NCBI RefSeq assembly: GCF_900129565.1
Contig: NZ_FQWD01000009.1
Coordinates: 36,336-100,335, forward strand
DNA length: 64,000 nucleotides
From: Marisediminitalea aggregata
Lineage (GTDB): Bacteria; Pseudomonadota; Gammaproteobacteria; Enterobacterales; Alteromonadaceae
Reading direction: 5' to 3'
The notes beneath the pieces are model-generated. The model did no database searches, was not told where the DNA came from, and saw only the letters and a program-made list of their open reading frames with translations. Of this stretch, positions 9,244-17,143 are shown one piece after another. Positions within the stretch are counted from its first letter, which is position 1. Each line of letters starts with the position of its first letter. The translations under genes were made by a program, and so were the position numbers.

Positions 9244-10986
9244 TTAGTTACGAGGCTTGGGGCCTTTCTTGCGTGCTGGTGGCTTATCTGACCATTCACG
9301 CAGTCCCATGCGCTGACCGGATACCCGGGTATCCTGTAGCGTTTGCTTCACCTCTTTAGGCATACCTTCCGGTAAATCAACAGTAGTAAAGTTGTCGTAA
9401 ATTTCGATAGCACCAATGTACTTGCTGTCGATACCGGCTTCATTAGCAATGGCGCCAACGATATTGCCTGGTTTTACGCCATGGGTATGACCCACTTCGA
9501 TGCGATAACGCTGCATACCTTGTTCCGGTCGTCGGCTGTCACGCGGTGACTTACGGCGACTATCGCGTCCTTCGCGGCCATCACGACGGTTGCGTCCATC
9601 ACGCTCACCACCGCGGCGATCATCATCGCGACGTGGGCGTGGAGCGTGCAGGTCAGGGCGATCTGACTCTTTTAACAACAACGGCTCATCGCCTTGCGCT
9701 AATTTAATCAGGGCAGCCAATAACACTTCAGGACTTGCTTCGTTTTCGTCAATCAGCATATCGACAATAGGCATCAGGCCTTCCAGACTGTCGTCTTTTG
9801 TGGCTTCCATCACGCTTTGTTTAAACTTGCTTAAACGGGTTTCGTTCAGTTCGCTGATCGATGGAATTGGCATCGACTCAATAGACTGACGCGTGGTTTT
9901 CTCGATCGCGTGAAGCATGCGCTTTTCACGATGAGAGATAAACAATATAGCGTCGCCGTTACGGCCGGCACGACCGGTACGACCGATACGGTGAACATAG
10001 CTCTCGGTATCGTAAGGGATATCAAAGTTAATAACGTGACTAACACGCTCTACGTCCAAACCACGCGCAACAACGTCTGTGGCAACCAGGATGTCAATTT
10101 TACCTTGCTTCAGGCGGTCAACGGTACGTTCACGCGCGGCCTGAGGAATATCACCATTTAACGGCTCTACATCGTAACCACGGGCAGCTAACTTTTCCGC
10201 CAGTTCTAACGTTGCGGTTTTAGTACGAACAAAGATGATCATACCGTCGAAAGGTTCAACTTCCATGATACGTGTCAGAGCTTCAAGCTTGTGGTGACCG
10301 GCCACCTGACAGTAACGCTGGCGAATGGTGCTGGCGGTGCTGACCTTGGATTCAATTTTTACGTGCTTAGGATCATTCAGGTAACGCTGCGTGATCTTTT
10401 TGATTGGCCCTGGCATTGTTGCAGAGAACAAAGCTGTCTGACGTTCTTCTGGCGCGTGGCTCAAGATCAATTCAACATCGTCAATGAAGCCCATACGCAG
10501 CATTTCATCGGCTTCGTCCAGTACCAGAAACTTCAGTTTATCCAACTTTAATGTGCCACGTTTAATGTGATCAATTACTCGACCTGGTGTACCCACTACA
10601 ACCTGCACGCCGCGTTTAAGCTGACGAATTTGATTGTCATAAGACTGGCCACCGTAAATTGGCAATACACGGATTTTTTGTGAAAAGCTTGCGTAGGCCT
10701 GGAACGCTTCAGCAACCTGGATAGCCAGTTCGCGCGTTGGGGCAAGCACTAGTAGTTGCGGGTAATTGCCTTCTACGTCAAGATTTGCCAGCATAGGCAA
10801 AGCGAAAGCAGCGGTTTTCCCGGTACCGGTTTGTGCCTGACCAAGCAGGTCATGTCCTTCCAGTAACAGGGGAATACTTTCGGCTTGAATTGGCGACGGT
10901 TTCTCGTAGCCAACTTTCTCAAGGGCCTGTAAGATAGGTTGCGGAAGTTTGAGATCGGTAAAGGTCAGTTCGACGTTTGTGGTCAT
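9244..10986 (-). CDS. deaD: DEAD-box ATP-dependent RNA helicase DeaD/CsdA
   Basis: DeaD unwinds RNA in ribosome assembly and the cold response. Both RecA-like domains are complete: Q motif, AQTGTGKTAAF, PTRELA, LDEADEML, SAT, and HRIGRTGRAGR. After them come a basic Arg/Asp/Gly-rich linker and a C-terminal DbpA-type RNA-binding domain (MQRYRIEVGHTHGVKPGNIV). I place the start at the ATG at 10986 (MTTNVELTFTDLKLP), giving 580 residues. The frame stays open another 102 codons upstream, but that part has no family similarity and overlaps the divergent lipoprotein gene. No RNA-chaperone neighbour is present. Confidence 0.95.
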   Translation of the reverse strand: MTTNVELTFTDLKLPQPILQALEKVGYEKPSPIQAESIPLLLEGHDLLGQAQTGTGKTAAFALPMLANLDVEGNYPQLLVLAPTRELAIQVAEAFQAYASFSQKIRVLPIYGGQSYDNQIRQLKRGVQVVVGTPGRVIDHIKRGTLKLDKLKFLVLDEADEMLRMGFIDDVELILSHAPEERQTALFSATMPGPIKKITQRYLNDPKHVKIESKVSTASTIRQRYCQVAGHHKLEALTRIMEVEPFDGMIIFVRTKTATLELAEKLAARGYDVEPLNGDIPQAARERTVDRLKQGKIDILVATDVVARGLDVERVSHVINFDIPYDTESYVHRIGRTGRAGRNGDAILFISHREKRMLHAIEKTTRQSIESMPIPSISELNETRLSKFKQSVMEATKDDSLEGLMPIVDMLIDENEASPEVLLAALIKLAQGDEPLLLKESDRPDLHAPRPRRDDDRRGGERDGRNRRDGREGRDSRRKSPRDSRRPEQGMQRYRIEVGHTHGVKPGNIVGAIANEAGIDSKYIGAIEIYDNFTTVDLPEGMPKEVKQTLQDTRVSGQRMGLREWSDKPPARKKGPKPRN

Positions 10987-11131
10987 TAAATTAAAGATCC
11001 TGAATAACTCGGACGGGCATAGCAGAAAAGCCAGCGATATATATAAAGCGCTATTATAGGCCAATAGTAGTGCGGATACCATTATTGTATAGGAAACCGT
11101 CTGGTAAATTATAGGGACAGCACTAGGAATC

Positions 11132-13924
11132 ATGAGCAAGGTAAGCACTATGAAGAACAGGTCGTTACATCGCCGGGTACTTATTTCGGCATTAGTTATG
11201 GGGCTGAGTGCCACGTCTTTAGGAGGCTGTGGGCAGAAAACCAGTGAAGAACATCTACTCGCCGCCCGCCAATTTATAGAAGCCCAGGACACAGAATCGG
11301 CGATCCTGGAATTTAAAAACGCGATCCAAAAAAATCCTCAGGATCCGAATCCCCGCTTCGAACTCGGACAACTTTATGCCAATCAGGGCAGTTATGCGGC
11401 TGCTGAGAAAGAATTAAATCGTGCATTAGAATTAGGTTATGACGTCGCAGAAGTCATTCCTCTGCTGACCCTGGCCTATCAGGAAACCAATGCGGAAGTC
11501 GCTCTGTCGGAGATCGATCACAGTGTGGATGGCCTGACCGCGGTTAAGCGCGCAGAAGTCAGTTTTTATAAACTGGAAGCGTTAATTAAGCTCGAGAAAA
11601 AAGCGGAAGCGCGCCAGTTGATCGACGAGATCCGTCAGTTGGACACCAACAGTGTGTTCAAAGGGTTGGCATTAGCGTATGAAAGCATGCTGGATGAACA
11701 GTACGAGAAAACGCTAACTCAGGTAGAGGCACTTCGCGAACAGTCACCATTGAATAAAAATGTACTGCAGTTGTTAGCACGCCTGAATTTGTATCTGGAG
11801 AAGCCCGATCAGGCGATTGAAGCTTATCAGGCCTATGTAAAAGCGTATCCGGAAGATGCTGAAACCTCGTTTATTTTGTCTGCGTTGTTGATGGACAACA
11901 AGCGTTATGACGAAGCAGAACCACTGGTAGATAAATTACTGACCAAGAGCGCAGGCAATCCGCTTCTGAACCAGTACAAAGCGGTTATCGAAGTCAGGGC
12001 CGGTGAGTTTGCCAGTGCATTGAAACACGTAGAAACGGCCATTCAGGGCGGAAGAACGGATCCTCTGGCTCGTCTTGTAGGCGGTTACAGTGCCTACCAA
12101 CTGAAAGACTACGCAGCGGCTACGCGCCATTTATCGATGATTGCATCGAATCTGCCTAAGACCCACCCTGCTTTACGTATGCTGGCCGATAGCCTTTTAT
12201 ATCAAGGCAATAACGAGGAAGCGCTGGATGTACTAAGTCGCGTAGATGGTGATTTCAGTACCGATGCTACCCTGTTTTCTAAAGCGGGCTACAAACTACT
12301 TCAAGACGGCAATGTTGTTGATGCACAGACAATGATTGAGCGGTCGGCCGAACTGGCAACTACGGCTGAGGATTTAACCCGAATAGGGGTACTGCAACTT
12401 TCATTAAACGATGCAGATGGCATTCTGAATCTGGAAGAAGCGGTGAAAAAAGCGCCCGAGGTGTCAAGTGGTCAACAGACCCTGGCGAATGCTTACATCG
12501 CGACCAAGCAATTCGATAAAGCCTTAGGCGTTGCGCAAGAGTGGAAGGAAAAAGAACCCCAAAACCCGGAGCCCTGGCTGACCATTGCGCAGGTGAGCAT
12601 TTTAAAGAATGACTTTGAGGCGGCAACAAAAGCCATTGAAACTGCCGAGTCACTGGACCCGCAAAACATCAAAGCTAAATTGCAGCGCGTGTCTATTTCG
12701 CTAAATCAGAAAAAGGTCGATGAGGCGCTGTCTTATCTGAAGCAGGCTCTGGATATCGAACCGACGCACCAGTCAGCACTGGCCATGTATTACATGATCA
12801 TGAAACAAGCTGGCAAAGCGAATGAAGGCATTGATTACATAAAGGAAATAGCCTCGCGTAATCCCGACTCGGTCACGCCTAACATTGTGCTTGCGCGTGT
12901 TTTGTTGAGTGAAAATCGCTACGAAGAAGGCTTGAGCGCGATAAACAAAGTCCCGCAAAGCTATGACGTGCCAATGCCTTACTGGGATACCAAAGGCCGC
13001 CTGTTGCTTGCGAACAACAAAGTGAATGAAGCCAAAGAGCTGTATTCAGAATGGTTGAAGGTATCGCCAAATAACAAAACGGCAACCCTGGGCCTGGTGA
13101 TGATCCTGGATGTGCAAAATAAATTTGCAGACGCGTTGGATGTGACCAAGAAATTCCTTGAGAAACGCCCGGATCGCCAAATCGACATCGTAAAATCGTA
13201 CTTGCACGCCATGCTGCGTCAAATTCGAGAAGCGGAGGCTATTCTTAACAAGCTGACGGCAGAAGAACGGATGCTGCCATTTGTCCGTGGTGTAGAAGCC
13301 CGTCTGCAAATTTATCGCGAAGACTACGCGGATGCGGTGCCCAATGCACTGGCGGCTTATGAGGAAATCCCCAGCACCCGTAATTTGTTAGTCATTATGG
13401 CGGCGTATGAGTTAACGGGAAATAACGACAAGTCATTCGCGTTATTAAACACGTTTTTGGAAAACAACCCCGACAACCTGCAGGCCAGATTGTTATACGC
13501 TGAGCGTATGATTCCGAAAGACCGCAAAGGCGCGATAACCGAATATCGCAAGGTTGTAAAAGATTGGCCGGATAATGCTATTGCGCTGAACAACCTGGCA
13601 TTTTTGGAGCTGGAAGAAGGCATGTTGAGGGACGCCGAAAAGCATGCTCGCCAGGCACTTAAAGTGATTCCCAATGCGCCTGAAATTGCCGATACACTAG
13701 CGCAGATCCTGGTTGCTCAGGGAGAAATGGAAGACGCTAAAGAGGTATACGACGGCATTGTGGACGACAACGTGCGCAGTGACGAAGTGTTCCTTAACTA
13801 CGTCGAGTTATTGCTGAAGATGGATTTAAAAACGCTGGCAAACAGACGCCTTGGCAGCAGGGTATTTGAAACACAAGAGTCGAAAGCGCGTGTCGCCGAG
13901 CTGAAGAAGACCTACAATATTTAA
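11132..13924 (+). CDS. prsT: TPR-repeat lipoprotein of the PEP-CTERM/exosortase type (PrsT-like)
   Basis: A 930-residue protein with a lipoprotein signal (SATSLGGC, Cys at residue 33), then tetratricopeptide repeats almost to the end (for example HLLAARQFIEAQDTESAILE and the canonical P at repeat ends, KNPQDPNPR). Its length, lipobox and repeat pattern match the PrsT family, which is found in genomes with exosortase and PEP-CTERM surface proteins and is linked to exopolysaccharide systems. No exosortase gene is seen nearby, so the partners must be elsewhere. A downstream ATG at 11150 with AAGG ahead of it is an alternative start. A PEP-CTERM protein is encoded 1.8 kb downstream inside a mobile element. 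Confidence 0.82.
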   Translation: MSKVSTMKNRSLHRRVLISALVMGLSATSLGGCGQKTSEEHLLAARQFIEAQDTESAILEFKNAIQKNPQDPNPRFELGQLYANQGSYAAAEKELNRALELGYDVAEVIPLLTLAYQETNAEVALSEIDHSVDGLTAVKRAEVSFYKLEALIKLEKKAEARQLIDEIRQLDTNSVFKGLALAYESMLDEQYEKTLTQVEALREQSPLNKNVLQLLARLNLYLEKPDQAIEAYQAYVKAYPEDAETSFILSALLMDNKRYDEAEPLVDKLLTKSAGNPLLNQYKAVIEVRAGEFASALKHVETAIQGGRTDPLARLVGGYSAYQLKDYAAATRHLSMIASNLPKTHPALRMLADSLLYQGNNEEALDVLSRVDGDFSTDATLFSKAGYKLLQDGNVVDAQTMIERSAELATTAEDLTRIGVLQLSLNDADGILNLEEAVKKAPEVSSGQQTLANAYIATKQFDKALGVAQEWKEKEPQNPEPWLTIAQVSILKNDFEAATKAIETAESLDPQNIKAKLQRVSISLNQKKVDEALSYLKQALDIEPTHQSALAMYYMIMKQAGKANEGIDYIKEIASRNPDSVTPNIVLARVLLSENRYEEGLSAINKVPQSYDVPMPYWDTKGRLLLANNKVNEAKELYSEWLKVSPNNKTATLGLVMILDVQNKFADALDVTKKFLEKRPDRQIDIVKSYLHAMLRQIREAEAILNKLTAEERMLPFVRGVEARLQIYREDYADAVPNALAAYEEIPSTRNLLVIMAAYELTGNNDKSFALLNTFLENNPDNLQARLLYAERMIPKDRKGAITEYRKVVKDWPDNAIALNNLAFLELEEGMLRDAEKHARQALKVIPNAPEIADTLAQILVAQGEMEDAKEVYDGIVDDNVRSDEVFLNYVELLLKMDLKTLANRRLGSRVFETQESKARVAELKKTYNI

Positions 13925-13938
13925 TCTAAAAAAAGCAA

Positions 13939-13964
13939 CGCCCGGTTAAACCGGGCGTTTTTTT
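13939..13964 (+). terminator. Rho-independent terminator after prsT-like gene
   Basis: The stem CGCCCGGTT/AACCGGGCG with a single-base loop is followed by seven Ts, 14 bases past the stop codon. Confidence 0.92.
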
Positions 13965-13985
13965 GTGCTGGACATAAACGTTACT

Positions 13986-14237
13986 TTATTCAGCTTTGTT
14001 GTTTATGCTTTGGTCCAATTTCTTTTCCAGTGCAGCCAACTGCTGAGCGATGTCCTTTAAAGTAGGCTCGTCCTTGTGCGCTTCACGCCAGGCCTTGGCG
14101 TTTTCTTCTTCCATCACGTTAACCACAATACCTATGACCATGTTAAGGAAGGCAAAGGCGGTAAAGAAAATAAAGCTCAGGTAATAGAACCAACTGAGAG
14201 GGTAGACCTTCATGGTTTCGTACATAACCTCTATCAC
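13986..14237 (-). pseudogene. Ion channel gene, 3' fragment (disrupted by the mobile element)
   Basis: This frame encodes the last part of a voltage-gated cation-channel-type protein: EVMYETMKVYPLSWFYYLSF, then the pore-lining last helix FIFFTAFAFLNMVIGIVVNV and a C-terminal coiled coil (LKDIAQQLAALEKKLDQSI). It lacks the other five helices, the pore and any ribosome-binding site; the GTG opening the frame lies in the element end. The missing 5' part is at 24494-25213 on the same strand. Joining ...TFEDWT-GA and G-GTT-ATG restores an uninterrupted frame (FEDWTEVMYETM). Confidence 0.9.
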
Positions 14238-14247
14238 CGTTACACAT
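14233..14247 (+). repeat. Left terminal inverted repeat of the element
   Basis: ATCACCGTTACACAT here pairs with the reverse complement of 24634-24648 (ATTACCGCTACACAT), matching at 13 of 15 positions. Host channel sequence resumes directly outside. Confidence 0.8.
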
Positions 14248-14327
14248 CGTTTATATGAGAAAATTGCGAAACACCTTTAACAACGGGGCTTCCAGCCATT
14301 TTTACATTTTCTCAGGCGAGGGCGGCG

Positions 14328-14374
14328 AAAAGTTGAGAAAAACTCATGAACTTTGATTGAAATTCTCAACTTTT
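14328..14374. repeat. Subterminal inverted repeat near left end
   Basis: AAAAGTTGAGAA (14328-14339) and its exact complement TTCTCAACTTTT (14363-14374) flank 23 bases. The core TTCTCAAC recurs near the right end at 24592-24599, so this may be a recombinase-binding site. It also directly follows the stop of the 14373-14609 gene and could serve as its terminator. Confidence 0.6.
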
Positions 14375-14609
14375 ATAATGATACGGTAATTGTTTTAAAG
14401 CCGATGTCATGTGCGTTTTTGATGGCAGCATCTGTCGTTTTGAACACGCGAGGTTCACCTTTCGTTCGTTGCCCACTAATATGATATTGCTTTGACTTGT
14501 CTTTAGCATCAAACACAACCGTATAGCCTGTATCCATCATTGCCTTGGTCACAGTTGCTGTTTTAAGTGCGCCATTGTCAAATAACACCTTTAGCTCTTT
14601 GATTTCCAT
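14373..14609 (-). CDS. Small hypothetical protein, possibly of a plasmid partition-associated family
   Basis: A 78-residue protein starting MEIKELKVLFDNGALKTATV and ending AIKNAHDIGFKTITVSL. The ATG at 14609 has GGAG five bases upstream, so I prefer it to the GTG two codons earlier. The overall pattern (short KELK..FD.G start, TLDAA-like segment, ...DIGF..VTV end) recalls small ParC/RepB-type proteins carried by plasmids, but this is a weak memory-based match. It is the outermost cargo gene at the left end of the element. No function is assigned. Confidence 0.6.
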   Translation of the reverse strand: MEIKELKVLFDNGALKTATVTKAMMDTGYTVVFDAKDKSKQYHISGQRTKGEPRVFKTTDAAIKNAHDIGFKTITVSL

Positions 14610-14799
14610 ACTCACTCCATAGTGGATTATTACGCCGTTTTCAAAAACGATATACTACATGTCATAATTGGATTTTGATTGTATATCATATTGCGCATCT
14701 GAGGAATCATTTTTCGATTTTGATTTCCGGTGCAAGGTGTCTTCATTTGGCTTGTTGCCAATAAGGTGTATATTTAGCATTCACATTGGGGGCTGAGCG

Positions 14800-15015
14800 A
14801 TGGAAACCGAAGACGTAGATAGAATCATCAATATTGCAGTAAAAGCATGTTATGACGCGACTTTAGCAGTTCACAGAGCAGCGCGTGTTTATGGAACGCT
14901 CTTGATTATTGAAAGGGATGGAGTGCCGGAGGGCGTTTCGCCACTATCTGACAAGGAAGTGAGGGAGCGATTAAATAGCCTTAAAGGTGACTCCATGTTG
15001 ATGATAAATATGTAG
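14800..15015 (+). CDS. Small hypothetical protein
   Basis: 71 residues (METEDVDRIINIAVKACYDA...), soluble, mostly predicted helical, with no motif I recognise. It begins with an ATG preceded by a G-rich stretch (GGGGGCTGAGCG). A nested palindrome (15022-15058) lies directly after the stop codon. It is element cargo, and coding status is moderately supported by the start context and codon composition. Confidence 0.5.
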   Translation: METEDVDRIINIAVKACYDATLAVHRAARVYGTLLIIERDGVPEGVSPLSDKEVRERLNSLKGDSMLMINM

Positions 15016-15021
15016 TTTATG

Positions 15022-15058
15022 CAATTATGCTTAAAGCATAATGCTTCAAGCATAATTG
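15022..15058. repeat. Nested palindrome
   Basis: CAATTATGCTT (15022-15032) and AAGCATAATTG (15048-15058) are exact complements. The loop itself contains a second palindrome, AAGCATAATGCTT. The ATGCTT/AAGCAT unit therefore occurs four times in 37 bases. It could be an operator, a small terminator or a recombination site. Confidence 0.7.
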
Positions 15059-15098
15059 AGGTTTTAGGACATCACTTTAACTCGAAAATGAGGCCAAC

Positions 15099-15185
15099 AT
15101 GCCAGCAGAATTAATATTTTTACTGCCCCTGAGTTTGCTTATCGGCGGTGCAGCGTGGGTGTATTACCGTCAAAAGCAGAAGTAG
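15099..15185 (+). CDS. 28-residue single-pass membrane protein
   Basis: The frame reads MPAELIFLLPLSLLIGGAAW followed by VYYRQKQK. It has one hydrophobic segment and a positively charged C-terminal tail, as in small inner-membrane proteins. GAGG stands six bases before the ATG, which supports translation. The next gene starts 25 bases after its stop, so the two may be one unit. No family is recognised. Confidence 0.5.
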   Translation: MPAELIFLLPLSLLIGGAAWVYYRQKQK

Positions 15186-15210
15186 CACCGCAATTGAGGA
15201 TAGTCGGCTC

Positions 15211-15408
15211 ATGAAGATGACCTACGATGATTATCTCGGCCAAGCAAAGATACTTGCTAAAGCTGGGCATAATCGCTCGGACGTGTTGAAAGCACTCAGG
15301 ACGCTATATCTGTTAAACGATGGGGATTTAAACCCCAAGGATGAGCTTGGGGTTCTTATTGCAGACATTGAGAACGGTAAACATAGTAAGATGTTCCAAA
15401 CACTTTAA
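15211..15408 (+). CDS. Small hypothetical protein
   Basis: 65 residues from the ATG at 15211 (MKMTYDDYLGQAKILAKAGH...), with GAGGA ten bases upstream. A longer frame from 15148 overlaps the preceding small membrane protein and is less likely. It is helical and soluble, with no recognised domain. It is probably co-transcribed with the 28-residue membrane protein gene. Confidence 0.5.
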   Translation: MKMTYDDYLGQAKILAKAGHNRSDVLKALRTLYLLNDGDLNPKDELGVLIADIENGKHSKMFQTL

Positions 15409-15765
15409 GAGGTAAATGCAATGGATTTATTTGAACAAGTTTTAACTTAATCTGGCAAAAAATAAAGTAGGATTCTATCTGTTCTGACACTTCAGCGTTT
15501 GGTCAAAAGCGGACATTCTGAACGAAAAATTTAAAAAGCAACAATTTTAATTCAGCCGCTTCATAACCTGATTTATTTATGGCTATATAAACTTTAGTCT
15601 ATGTCAAAAATCTTTACAGCATACATTTAAGCTAAAGGTAAGATAACTATAAAATTATTATGTTTCAGTGAATTAATTTATCAGGAACAGTTATTGCTTG
15701 AGATTTTCTTGTACTAAAATTAAAAAATAAAATATGTTATTCAAGTTCATATAAAAGGAAGTTAC
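15409..15765. other. AT-rich gap with a 9-codon minigene-like frame
   Basis: AAGAGG followed by ATG at 15421 opens a frame that ends after nine codons (MDLFEQVLT, stop at 15450). This may be the stump of a longer gene. The rest, about 315 bases, is very AT-rich and shows no gene. It probably holds the promoter of the PEP-CTERM gene, which I cannot place precisely. Confidence 0.4.
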
Positions 15766-16437
15766 ATGAAATACTTCAAATATTCCCTTCTAATTGTGAC
15801 ACTGGTAATCCCTAGCCTAGCGACCGCAGCTTTAATTACAGAAACTTGGCAATCCACAATTCGGACGGTATCCAATACAACAGCTTTCAATGTGGGAGAT
15901 GTAATACAATGGACTGTTACTTATGATGATACGTCAACTGTTATGCATTTTTATTTGGATGGCTCAGATGGAGTTGCTGGCACTGGTGACGACATTCTTG
16001 ACTCGACACCCGTTATCGACTGCCCGGATGGCGAATATTGCGGGCAATATTCTTTGTTTTCTGACGCTGTATTTGGTGGCTTAGAAAACTTTACTGCCCC
16101 GTTATTAGCTGAATTTGCCTCTAATGGCCATACCGTTAGAGATGCGGCGGATGTTAATATCAGTGCCTTATTTAGGTATACCTCCGGTGAAGTAAGTATG
16201 GCGCTGGTGCGCGACGAATTGAATTTTTTAATAGATATGTCAACGCCCGTTGAAAACGGTTGGCAATATTTGGCATTAGCTTACACGTCTTCTGGCGGAG
16301 CGAAGAATTGGGTAGTTTTATCATTTGAAAGCGAGATAGTTGACCTACATTCATCGGTTATATCAGAACCTTCAAGTGTCACAATTTTTTGCTTGGTATT
16401 TATGGGGTTGGTGGCGAGAAAAGTTCGTCGAGGCTAA
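15766..16437 (+). CDS. PEP-CTERM sorting domain protein (exosortase substrate)
   Basis: A 223-residue secreted protein. It has an N-terminal signal peptide (YSLLIVTLVIPSLATAA), a beta-rich middle with Asp/Gly-rich text (GSDGVAGTGDD), and a C-terminal tail made of SEPSS, a hydrophobic stretch (VTIFCLVFMGLVA) and a basic end (RKVRRG). That three-part tail is the PEP-CTERM signal, here as the SEPS variant, which an exosortase cleaves while the protein crosses the membrane. AAGGAAG precedes the ATG. It lies in the mobile element, about 1.8 kb from the PrsT-like gene. No exosortase is encoded in the window, so sorting would depend on host genes. Confidence 0.85.
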   Translation: MKYFKYSLLIVTLVIPSLATAALITETWQSTIRTVSNTTAFNVGDVIQWTVTYDDTSTVMHFYLDGSDGVAGTGDDILDSTPVIDCPDGEYCGQYSLFSDAVFGGLENFTAPLLAEFASNGHTVRDAADVNISALFRYTSGEVSMALVRDELNFLIDMSTPVENGWQYLALAYTSSGGAKNWVVLSFESEIVDLHSSVISEPSSVTIFCLVFMGLVARKVRRG

Positions 16438-16552
16438 CATCCGCTATTCGCTCTTTTCGGACATTAACTTGTTGCGGACTGTCTGATTTGGTTGAACTCA
16501 AAATCCTAAACTGTCAGGTCGTGTATGAGTCAGTACAAATAACTTATTTGAG

Positions 16553-17078
16553 CTAGCGCTTTAAATATTCTTCCTTGTATTTTATGTATCCTTGGTTAAT
16601 CAAAGACCATGAATCTTCGACTATTTTTATTGCTTCATCATTTATGTATAGTGCGTGACGTATGTACGTTTCCAGAGACTCACTATCACTGTCTTTCATT
16701 CTCTCAGTTAGCGCTTTTAATCTCCCTTGATTAGATTTCAAAGCGTGCCAATCATGCCCAGCAACAAGTCGTGCTAGTCCGATCTCAAATTCGTTGAATT
16801 CATGGCCGCTGACTGATTCTAAATTAGCTCTTAGTGAGTCTCGTTTGGATAGATATAACTCCCTCTGTTCCATTAAATAAGTAACAGCTGAATCAAGGCA
16901 TCTTTTTTTGTTCTATTAACCTTTCGTTTTCTTCAAAAATATAGATGAAATTATCTCGAATTTCTCTGGCATTCTCGTAACAAATGTGAACAAAATGCTC
17001 GTAATGTTTGTCTTTTCTTTTGTTTCCAATTTCTAGTAGTTTTATCAAACCATTGAATAAGTCTAAATATTCCTTCAA
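16553..17078 (-). pseudogene. Hypothetical gene broken by a frameshift at a 7-A run
   Basis: Two adjacent frames, 17078-16893 (61 residues) and 16873-16553 (106 residues), behave as one gene. On the minus strand the first frame meets seven As (plus-strand Ts 16903-16909) and then stops. Removing one A gives ...ERLIEQKRCLDSAVTYLMEQ..., which continues without a stop into the second frame, for about 174 residues in all. It is strongly helical with many charged residues, and I do not recognise the family. It lies 65 bases downstream of the ApeA-like gene on the same strand. The shift could be a real mutation, slippage-based switching or a sequencing error. Confidence 0.7.
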
Positions 17079-17143
17079 CTCTCATTCCTTTTAATTTATA
17101 TAAGTTGCCACTGTAGAAATTTTCTTACTAGCATAAGCCAGTT

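Noticed and set aside
10987..11292. 102-codon N-terminal extension of the DEAD-box helicase
   Set aside because: The family starts at the ATG at 10986. The extension overlaps the divergent lipoprotein gene and its promoter region.
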